A DNA stretch of 58,539 nucleotides from Beroe ovata (lineage: Eukaryota > Ctenophora > Nuda > Beroida > Beroidae): NCBI GenBank assembly GCA_946803715.1, contig CAMPET010000030.1, positions 156,249 through 214,787 on the forward strand, read 5' to 3'. Positions 10,154-20,200 of this stretch are shown piece after piece. The notes below the pieces were generated by a model. It worked only from the letters and a program-made list of their open reading frames with translations. It ran no database searches and was not told the origin of the DNA. How positions within the stretch are numbered: position 1 is the stretch's first letter; each line of letters starts with the position of its first letter. The position numbers and the translations under genes were made by a program.

Positions 10154-10700
10154 ATGAGTCAAGCTGATCACATTAACAACTTGCAAAGGCTGTGTCGGGT
10201 ATGTGGCAGTAGGAGAAACAAAGGCCGTCCATATAAATGCCAAACTTATGAAGATGGGTTGAAGGAGATCTTTGGTATTGACATATCAGATGACAAAAAT
10301 GACATTCATCCAAAGTAAGTTCAATGTTCATTGTTCATCCAAAGTAAGTTGAATATTGACCGACTTTTTATCTCATATGCATTATCACATCTTCACATAT
10401 TGACACTACACGCAATGATATTTTTCAGAAACCTCTGCATTAAATGTCAGTTGCTCATATCAGATAATCTTGCTCCTCATGGTAAGATAATTTTGAGAAT
10501 TGAGTCTTCATTTGGGAGAATCGATGCTCCTCCTTTCAATGTACTGAATGAGTTTCCAATACTAAACGAGTTTCCAGTACTAATAACTAATTTCTGTCAT
10601 CATTTTCAGACCTAATTCCAATTGAGTGGAAGGGCCACCATGATGAAGATGACTGTTGGGTCTGTGATGTGAGGAAGCAAACAAAACAAGACACTGTTGT
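10154..10700 (+). CDS. RAG1-like zinc-binding N-terminal domain of the PCGF gene (exons 1-3)
   Basis: The first three exons encode a domain with C14-x2-C17 (LCRVCG), then LKEIFGIDISDD, IHP at 51-53, C57-x2-C60 (LCIKC), W78, H81/H82 and C87-x2-C90 (CWVC). The same order and spacing appear in the RAG1 region just before its RING: an L-C-R-x-C-G start, an F-x-[IV]-D segment, I-H-P-x-x-[LF]-C-x-x-C, then E-W-x-x-H and C-x-[VI]-C. In RAG1 this domain helps dimerise the N-terminus and bind zinc. Exon 3 ends phase 0 at 10812 (ACC before GTAAGT), in register with the RING exon. Confidence 0.72.
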
Positions 10701-12343
10701 ATTACCGAATTCCAACAAGCAGGTATCAAAGAGAGGAAAAGCTGATGTCTCAGAGAAAGAGGTACCTATAGCTGTTCAAAACAGTCTTCATAACCACCTT
10801 ATTAAGGTGACCGTAAGTGATTAATGAGAAATCGAAGCAGTCATGAGTTCAACACATTATATCAAGTTTCAGGCAGATGCTGTGCTGCTATGTGATGTTA
10901 ACGCGTTCATTACTTGTGGCATTTGCAAAGGTTATCTTATTGATGTGGCTACAATAACAGAGTGCCTTCACTCGTGTGAGTTAGCACTTTCCTTCTTATT
11001 ATTTTTATTATTATTAGCACTTTCCTTCTTATTATTTTTTAATAGTCCGATTTGTATCAACACGATGGTTCTAGGACACTAAGTCAACCATCTAGTATTG
11101 GGATGATGTATAAAGCTATATGTAAAGATATGCTAAGTTATGTAAAGACCACTGTCACTTCAGATTGCAAGTCCTGTTTGGTGCAATATCTACAGACAAA
11201 TCAAACCTGTCCCGACTGTGGGATACTGATCCATGAAACAACTCCTTTGCAGAATATTGGGTACGCACTTTCATCTGAATCCTTCCCTTTGTCACCTTTC
11301 TTTTCGAATATCAGTTATATTATAGCGTGCATCTAACTCCTTAGCTTTGATACCAAGTTGCAAGATATCATCTACAAGTTGGTTCCTGGGCTAGCTGACA
11401 ATGAGTCAGGGCGTGTGAAGGATTTCTATGCTGCAAGGAACTCAGCAGCCCCACAGAAAGGTACCCCATCTCGGCCCCTAACACCAGCGGAGTCAGGTGA
11501 TTGTTAACACTGTCTTAAACACATGAGTCTTTGTGCTCACATCACTAAATATTAACACGTGGTGTGTTATTGTCATACCTGTCATGTATAACATAACACC
11601 GACAGCTGATCAGAACAAGTTTCCACCTGATGATGGAAGGACGTGGTTCCATGCACATGATGTAAAGATAGCTCTCTGCATCGAGCCTAAAGAGTAAGTC
11701 ACTGTCCAAAACGCCCTATTTGTTGAGTTCAATAACGATTATAATAAATCCCATCTCTCCTGACCTAATAACGTCTACGCAGGAATGATAGTGCGTTGCA
11801 GCAGATGCCCATGAAGTATGTTCGGTGTTCGATGCGGCTCAAAGTGGAACATCTTGCCAAGTTTATCAAACAGAAGATGTCTATCAGTGTGAGTGTGACA
11901 TGCTGTGGCAATATCCCTTCAGACGGGGTGTTGGTTTGCGTAACGCGCGGTGACACTCACTTTGGTTGTCACGCGCGATTTGTGAACAAATTAAATTAAT
12001 TAATTCAACAAAATCTTTAGATAAATACCGCGCTTTCTGTTCCAAATGGAATGAAGAATTTCCATTTCAAACAACAATGTTCTGAATCACCCGTCACCGA
12101 TCAGATGATCAAAATAATCAGTGATCCTGCATTCCTGACTAAGAAATTCCCAATCAGGATGACCTGGAGTTGACGTGTAACAAGCAGAAACTGAGCGGCG
12201 GATCTACTTTGGAGAACATATGGCTAGATACTTGGAAAGTAAAGGTGATGGTCGTGTATTTCTGTTGTGTTGTTTATTGTTTTGTGAGCCGTGTGCAGTA
12301 CAATGTACATTGTGTGTTTCAAATTGCATGGTATGTATCATGA
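10154..12343 (+). CDS. Polycomb-group RING finger (PCGF) protein with RAG1-like N-terminal zinc domain, nine exons, 382 aa
   Basis: PCGF proteins pair with RING1 in PRC1 to ubiquitylate histone H2A in chromatin. Exons read as 10154-10314, 10429-10481, 10610-10812, 10873-10975, 11164-11260, 11345-11496, 11606-11693, 11783-11888 and 12158-12343. All phases agree and the sum is 1149 nt. ATG 10154 follows an in-frame stop with no ATG between. Residues 14-90 hold a Cys/His domain resembling RAG1's zinc-binding region. Residues 154-192 are a C3HC4 RING most like PCGF3/5, followed by a YKLVPGL segment. Residues about 257-348 are the RAWUL domain. The last 34 residues are Val/Phe/Cys-rich and unlike a normal PCGF end. 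A GTAAAG at 12239 could instead be a donor to a further exon. The family call is strong; the unity of the N-terminal exons with the rest rests on phase. Confidence 0.85.
10873..11260 (+). CDS. PCGF-type RING finger (exons 4-5)
   Basis: Zinc ligands are C154, C157, C170, H172, C175, C178, C189 and C192, a regular C3HC4 set. The sequence reads DVNAFITCGIC, GYLID, TITECLHSYCKSC, YLQTNQTCPDC and ETTPLQNIG. The G-Y-L-I-D and T-x-T-E-C-L-H elements are diagnostic of PCGF proteins, especially PCGF3/5, and set it apart from RAG1's own RING. The codon for Y174 is split across the intron, whose acceptor is at 11161-11163 (CAG). Confidence 0.9.
11606..12240 (+). CDS. RAWUL (ubiquitin-like) domain of the PCGF protein (exons 7-9)
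   Basis: Segments are HDVKIALCIEPKE, then MKYVRCSMRLKVEHLAKFIK, then DDLELTCNKQKLSGGSTLEN and IWLDTWK. The pattern K-Y-[VL]-R-C ... [VM]-x-H-L-x-K-F-[IL] ... L-x-C-N ... L-x-x-x-x-T-L ... I-W is that of RAWUL domains, which bind PRC1 partners. The intron between 11888 and 12158 is phase 0. After TWK the reading continues into an unusual tail to the TGA at 12341. Confidence 0.8.
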
Positions 12344-13995
12344 TGACTGTGTACATGGGTTTGCATAGTAAAATGTATATGGATTGGCATTGTACAATGT
12401 ACAATGTACAGTGTACACTCAGTGTATTTTGATTCATGGTTGCTGACCAGCTGCCAGCAGCTGCACTACGGTACTCTCTTTCCAACAGCCTTTTTGCTTC
12501 CTTTGTGGGAGTTCTGTATGAAAAGCATTCGCACCGGATTTCTCTATGTATGGTTCGATTTGCTGATCCATAGTTTTCTATCAGAGCATGCGATCCCCAA
12601 TTCATATCAACTTAACAACTTATGATCTTATTTACTTGCTATCACTGATTTAGGTGTTTGCTGATTTCCATTATGAATAGCTGATTCTTGCGCAGCATCT
12701 CTTCATGTACCATTAGCATTCGCTGTGTTTTCCCCGCATAGTATAACTGAAGCCAGCACCTCATAAGTGGCTCATATACAACGTTTTGACAGGAGGCTCC
12801 GATGAGGCTGTATTACAATAAAAAGTAGTGTGACGTCACACAGACGTTGTCATCTTGGCAACGAACTCGTTCTTAACCGGCGTCTCTATCGAAACAAGAT
12901 AGACTTTAGATCGGATCAGTATATCTAATCGGGACTATTGCTAAATACTGCTCTGAACTATATAATTCATAATGAAATCAAGTTTCTAGATTAACCTTTT
13001 CCAAACAAATTAACACTTAATCAGCTGTTTACCCGGTGCTTTTAGCCGCTTGTAATATTTCTATGCACTGTTTTACCATTTAATTAAATTCAATAGATAC
13101 TTACATGCAATATTTTATTTCACTAAATCATGTTTTATCTGGCCAGCACTAACATGATTCATGAATTAGACAGTGTTCCATTGTCATGTGCGGCCTCATC
13201 AGCAAATTCATCACTTTAGTTCACGATCTGAGTCAAAATCAAAGCCGTTCGGTTCGAGAAGATGTTTGTAGAATACGGTAAAATACAAGTCTCAAGAAAC
13301 GTAAAGATTTGCTATGATCTAATGTAGAAACTTAACACACGGCAAAATCCTTCATCGTCACACTTTTGAAAGTCTTTCTCTTTTTATTTTGTAAATAAAT
13401 AATAAATAAATGCTATCATGCACGTTCAAAAAGGAAAATACCCGCATTTTGCTACTACGCTTTAGATACTTTTAGTTTGCAAAGTTTTAAAATGCGAAAT
13501 ATTGAAGACCTGTTTCATATCATATAAAACTTGTCTGTAAATGACGTAAAAATCAATGAACGAAACTTCTTAATATACAAATTCTGCTTTAGAAGGTTGA
13601 AATATCAAGACGATATGCAATAAGTTAACACTTATCAATATTAATAACTTTGATGGAGTCTTTAAATTGTCGTTTCTTTTGACTGTAATAATATACGTAT
13701 GATTTCTTATTACAACCCCACTGTATTATTAGTAATTCTCATCGCGAGCTTTGGCAATTTGTTGGAATCGTCTCACTCCGGCGTCTCTCAGAAATGGGCA
13801 TTTTGCCAGAACTAGTACACCTCATCATATCATTTCGTGAGTCTCTCTATTCAGGAGCTACGTTGCTCAATACTCATGTATGTATCCATCGCTAGTCAGC
13901 TCTGTAATATGCCCGATAGCACGTGACAATTACACACGTGACAATTACACCCGTTGTGGAGAAGGGTGCGCGCGGCGCGACACCCTGCACGTGCA
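12344..13995. other. Intergenic stretch between two convergent genes
   Basis: The stretch holds the presumed 3' UTRs of the PCGF gene (plus) and of the potassium-channel gene (minus). Features seen are repeated TGTACA words at 12388-12416, a TGACGTCA site near 12831, AT-rich sequence with AATAAATAAATAATAAA near 13393-13410, and two copies of ACACGTGACAATTACAC at 13918-13950. No exon is seen. Confidence 0.5.
12817..12822 (+). promoter_or_regulatory. Candidate polyadenylation signal of the PCGF gene
   Basis: AATAAA lies about 470 nt past the stop codon at 12343, on the coding strand, in a TTACAATAAAAAG context. It is the first clear signal I noticed downstream. No independent support. Confidence 0.35.
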
Positions 13996-14265
13996 CTATG
14001 CCTTCACTTCTCCTCCTTCTCCCTCGTCCTCCTCGTCCGAGGAGACGTATCGCTCGTCCTCCTGGTACTTTAGGTCGTCGTAGCACGAGCTGAACTTACT
14101 CACGATGATTGTCATTGGCAGCGCCAGGAATATCATGGACAGGAACACGACCGCTGATCCGAGCACTTTCCCGGCGCCCGTTTGCGGGACAAGGTCTCCG
14201 TACCCGACCGTTGACATGGTAACAACTGCCCACCAGCATCCAATCATAATTGAATCGAAACCCTT
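13996..14265 (-). CDS. Kv pore helix, selectivity filter, S6 and C-terminus (last exon)
   Basis: The acceptor is CTCTTTCAG. The exon begins KGFDSIMIGCWWAVVTMSTV with the filter TVGYGDL, then the S6 LALPMTIIVSKF. Where most Kv channels have the Pro-x-Pro hinge (PVP), this one has PMT, keeping only the first Pro. The tail is 30 or so residues, ending in an acidic run, with no PDZ-binding S/T-x-V end. The stop is a TAG at 13996-13998. Confidence 0.95.
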   Translation of the reverse strand, partial: KGFDSIMIGCWWAVVTMSTVGYGDLVPQTGAGKVLGSAVVFLSMIFLALPMTIIVSKFSSCYDDLKYQEDERYVSSDEEDEGEGGEVKA

Positions 14266-17200
14266 CTGAAAGAGTGAATCAAATCGGTTCGTATCAAAGG
14301 TGAGCTGATATCAGCAGCTATCTTAGGCTGCTCTATGCTCATGTTGACGCAAAATTTTCGACAATGACCTCAACAAATTTGTTGAATTCAACCACGATAA
14401 GCGCATGCTCAATGGCAATGATGATGTTGAAATGGATTAGCGAATAACTCTGAAAATGTCGTGTATTTGGCCATGCATGTATCAGGAGCAGCTGTAACAG
14501 CACGATAAGATTTGACATCACCATGGTAATGAAGAAATTGGTTATGATTCCATCGATAATTCATTGTAGTATGGGCAAAGTGTCCTGTATCATTCTAATC
14601 ACCCCTAAATCGTCATGCTGGCAATTTTGTCAGGGTTAGCTAGAGTTAACCCTCTTCTGATGAGTGGCCGCAAGCCCATGCCTGGTCACGAAAACAGTTT
14701 GAACTGTTTTTTTGGAGAACAGTTCTCATTAAAATGACACGGGCTAACAACAACTTTTAACGGGCAGTAAATCAGTGAGAATTTGAACCCTCTTTTTACA
14801 AAATCAAGCGCATTTCATCCGTTCACCGTTAGAATACGGGACGTTCATGTTGTAAAATAGATCAAATAGAATAAATTTTCAAAAGTAAAGCAAGTACAAG
14901 TGTATCACCGAGCGTTGATTTGAAGAATGATAATCCGAAAATCAGTGATAGAAAATGATCGGAATATGTGCGAGTTAACCCATCAATTATCGTCCGCAAA
15001 TCACCGCTCTTTAAAACGCATGGAGATCTAGATTGTGTGTGTATTTGTGATGTCTCGCTAGGTGTTTCTCAATTCCCTTTCCAATGGGTCTCACTAGGAT
15101 ACACCCCATCAGGAAAAACAGCACAGCAATTGATATTTGGATGGCTTGTATAATACAGCTGATATTCATTATTGTTGACATCGGAACGCTGTTTAAAAGA
15201 TATATACGTCATTTGGTACAAGACACCGGAAACAATCACGTGCACGAATTTTTAGTGACTAAATGATCTGCGAAATTTGGGAGTCATGGTTACCATCGCT
15301 TTTGATCATACGGAATTTTATTTCAGTTATGCGGGAATGACAGGATTTTTGAAACTTTTTGGTCCCTTAATTAACAGCTAAGTCATGCTCCGTGAGCGGG
15401 ATGCACAAGCGAGTATGTTACAGGGAAACTGTGACTACCGGAGACACATGTATGTATATTGCATCATTGATCTACAGGAGACACATTCTCAGCATGTATG
15501 CATATTGCATCATTGAGCTAATTAGGGACAACAGTTTCTGAACAGCTCATTGCTCCAAGGTAACGATAAGGTCTAGTCACGATCGTTACGTACACTCGTT
15601 ACAGTCACACATATTGCTATCTTTGTGTCATATAGTTGAGCTTCTCACGAAATACACGAGGCGTTACAGACAGCATGCTTTATTTAACACTGAGCTTTGA
15701 TATACTTATGATAGCACACATTTTTACACAAAACTTTTTTCAAACAATTTAGCAATGGTCACATTTAGCAAAAATACAGATAGCAAAAAACAACATTCAG
15801 CGAGACACCACATCAAGACAGTGATGGTGATCGGCTTATTCATCCCAGATCCACGGTGTCATTCTCCAGGAGAGGGCCATGGTGGTGTCAAGTGGTGTCA
15901 CACATTGGACATGGTGCATTCTGCTGCCCGGTGGGGGCTGGCCTGCAGCTTACGACAGCTCATTGTTTGATATGCTCTCCTGGAACGGCCATATGCAGCA
16001 GGTGCTCGCTACAGTGCCAAGATCTCTGTTATCATGGCATTATTACATACCAGACACATTTCCAGAGGACCATGAGGAGAGGGGTAGACTGATATAAATG
16101 AGAGGCGGGGGCAGTGTGAGCACGGAGCATACCACCGTTCCAGGGAGAAAGTCGAGCGCTGCATGCCGACACAGAGCTCATGATCAGGTCGCACACACGG
16201 ACAGGAATGCACACACGTGCACATACAGACACATGTAGTGAGAGGGGGAGAGAGAGAGGAACGTGTGTCTGCTACATCGTCATGCGTTTATATTGTGTAT
16301 ACACCTTGTACTTACGGAAGTCTCGTTACTGCCAGGACTCACTGGGTGACCACTATCGGCGTAGTAGATGATGGAGCCGAACGTCACGATGCCAATCATC
16401 CAGAGGAGAACCAGGATACTCAACTCGTTCAGACTGAGTGGAGGAGGAAAAGAGTGAGGGGAGGAGTGAGGGGAGGAGTTAGTGGAGTAAGAAAAGAGTG
16501 GGCATGGAGAGATCAGAGTGAGATGTGATTTAGTTCTTTAGTCGAGGGGTAGGAGGTGAGAAGAGAATGAGGGACTGAGGATGGGTTTATGGTGATAAGA
16601 GGTGAACCATAGTGAGTTTTAGTGGGCATCAACTTGGGAGTTTGGAACGGAAAGGTGTGAAGAGCGGGAAGAAGGGAGGGTCAGGCATGTAGGGAATGTG
16701 TGAATGTGTGAAAGAAGCTTTGTGATGTTAAACGTTGGTATTGTGGGATAGATAGTAGGACGTAATGGAGACGACACTGTACTTAGTACCTATAGACTAT
16801 AATAGTGTCTTTCTAGAGACATTGGTCATCATTCCTTATTTCCATGCATGAGTAAAATGCGCAGTCTATAAGGTCGTATTATTCTCGTTACCGATGATAG
16901 ACATGATAATATGCCAAGATAATAAACGCATAAATGCACGCAGCTCATCTGTCATTCTATAATAGTATAATGAAGCCCTCTAAATTTTTGCATGTAGTCT
17001 TAGACTCAGTAAACTGCCATTTAACTTTTGAGCGAGTTAACAGCTTATTAACTGGGAAAAAACATCGCAGCCCAGTCCAAACAATGTAGTGGTGTTATAG
17101 CCAGAAACTCTTGCTATCACTGGTGACACCCAGAATGACGCAAAAAATCATGACCTTGAATCCAAGAGGCAAGAACCATACATTTTAAAACTGTAAAAAA

Positions 17201-20200
17201 TAACCTGAACTTTCCTCTACACTAGCAGTAGTCGGACAGCCCTAGATCACTCAAAACTGATGTGCTGTTGGTGGGCGTCGAAAATTGGCACGAAATTTCA
17301 GGCGGTAGTCCGAATCGGCATGCCCTGATCTGAGGTGGTTAGATAACTAACCTCTTTTTGAGGACGGTGACAATAATCATAAGCTGTTCGCTGTGTCTTG
17401 CCAACTTTAGGAGTCTTATCACTCGCATTAACCTCAGCACCTGCGAAGATAGGGATATTATTCACAGAGTTGTTAGACCACACTTTTTATGTAGAAGGAG
17501 CACTAGCAAGGTTTCACCTTGAAAATAACCTATCGTGGAATGTATTCCAGTTATTCACATGTTTTGAATCGGATAAAAATATACCATTCTATTTTTAGCC
17601 TAACCAATAATGCATAATGCATATTTCCTGATCAAAAAGCAGGTGTGAGCCGTGAGGTGGAATGTTACTGGATTCTTCGTGAAAAAACATTTCAAGGGGC
17701 TTGGCCGGGAATTGAACCCGGGACCTCTCGCACCCTAAGCGAGAATCATACCACTAGACCACCAAGCCGGTGGACGAGTTTCATTTACAGTCATCCTAAA
17801 TTCGATTAGACTTTGTGACTGATTATGGAATGCGATGATCATGTATTACCTTGAGCGCGACAAATTGGCCTTTCCCAACATCTTGGCTATCAGCTGCGCT
17901 ATCCATCTCAACTTCCAACATGATACTGCTGCTCTCCTTTGATACCAAGTTCTCAGTTATGAGTTGAATGAAGAACGGCAATATCGCCAGAAAGTCTAAC
18001 CAGTTCAACACTGACTTAATGAAGTTGCATTTCCCGGGCCACACAACGAAGCGTACCACAAAGTCAAATAAGAAAAATATGACACACCCCGCATCACCCC
18101 AGAAGAAAATGTGATGCCAAACTGAGTCTTTCCTGATGATCCTCTCCTTGAAGTATGGTTCGGTCTCTGCAATGAAGAGGATGATGGAACAGAGGATGAA
18201 AAACGTATCGATGCACGCCCATGCTCGCGATCTGATGTCCTCGCCAGGTTCGGCGACTATATAGTAAATCTTCCGCTGCCATCGTGGCCAGTTCGTGAAC
18301 CTCCTCGGTTTCTTCTTCGTTGTTGCGGCAGCAGCGTCCTCCTGACTGTTCCTTGCTGTTATTCTGAAAAACTCCAACTCCGTTTCAAACTGAAACAGGG
18401 ATAAATTATTAAACTCTGGTTGTTATGTTGTATTTTTGCACACACATGTTACCCAATTATTCCTCCACACTGATACTAGTGATAGCAAATTATTATTCGA
18501 TAACGATTACTCGATTACATCCATGTAAGTCTAGATCATCCACCAATTGTGTTTCATAATGCTATTTTCATAACTGCATGTCCTTGCTGCTCAGCTACAC
18601 ACATGAATAATGAATATTCCGGAGGACGCTACTCCTGATCGCTATTATGTTTGCCGAGTCGTTAGCCAATGCGCCCATAGTTACGCTCATATGCACGCAT
18701 AATTTGTCATAATATAAGATGCGATGGATCGGTTATCTGATTATAGATGGTTTCACCTGCTCCACCGCGGTAATCTCCCCAGGAGATGGAGTCACGTGAC
18801 AGCACGTTATCATTATCCTATGTTCTAGTGATGCATTGTACCTGTATATACCTATCGGAACTCGGTGAGTTTAGTGCCCGCGTTCAAAGCGCACGCATAG
18901 TGTGTAAATAGGGCACGTTGATGAATGCATAAAAGTGCAGGCATGGCATGTGCAAAGAGTCGCAGATGTCTCAATGTCACGGTATTGATAAAATCTGGAC
19001 AGGTTTTTGTACGGTTTGACGTAGCGCGCATGAGTCGATGATGGAGGTCGTGTTAAGTCAAGCACTATGTTAGCACTATATCCGGGTCTAATGAACGCAG
19101 TATGCCGTGTTGAAAACACATGTAGGAATACTTTCAGATTCCTATATTTAATTGTGTATTCTAAACTGTATATACCTAATCAAGGAAATCAAATTATGAT
19201 AGCGTAATTGCGTAATTAAGGAACCATCCGATGCAGAAGTAATAAAGGAACCATCATCGTGCTATTTAGACTTGAATTCATCACTAATGAGTTATTGGGG
19301 AACAATAAGTTAGCAAACTCACATCTTTCAATTCAAGTGAGTTAGGGCATTGTAGATGTCCTGTTCTGTAGAAATTGAGAATCGCTTCGAAAGCTTTTCT
19401 GTTCCTGGATAGGGAATAGTGTTAATCATTTCAAGTTGGTTACTATCAAATTGAATTTTCAAATTTGACTAAATACCTACTTCTGTATGTCATTTCAATC
19501 CATAACGTTGTTATAAGTCAGCAGATTATCCTCATAGGCATTTAAAATGAAATATTGCGATATTAATTCTAGACTAGATGTCGTCACTCTACGAGGGATA
19601 TCCATAAGTGTGGCAATTGTCACTTGATTAAGCAATCAGCTCGATACATGAGGTTGAATTCCCAAGAGTATTTGGACCTGATACTCTTATAGTAGTAAGT
19701 AAAACACGTAATCGAGGTCATAGATCTTTGATGATGGTTAATAGATTGGTACCTATGGTATTCTGTAAATGATAAACATTGGACTTTCTCCACTCGAACC
19801 TTATATTGATCACAGGAATGGAGCAAAATTCTTCACCTAGATAATCTTTGAACTTGATCTTATGATTTGAATTGTTACCTGTCGAAGAAGTAACAATTGA
19901 GTTCCTTGTTGAAGTGACACTCCCTGTCAGTGCTGCCTAGCAAAGTGTCTGGGTAGTTTGACAGGGTTGACAGGTAGGTGTTGTACTTGTATCCTGAGAA
20001 AGGGAGAGGTTGGGTGAGTGAGAGGGGTGGCGCGCCCCTCTTGAGCGTGGTAGGAACCAAACCGAGTGGAGTCTTGACTTCTTTCTCAACATAGCCTTAC
20101 CTGGGCCGGCCCTACCTTGAATCATTACCAACTATTCATCATCATGATCATTGTGTATTGAATTAGAATACCTATTAATTAATTAATGAATTAGAATACC

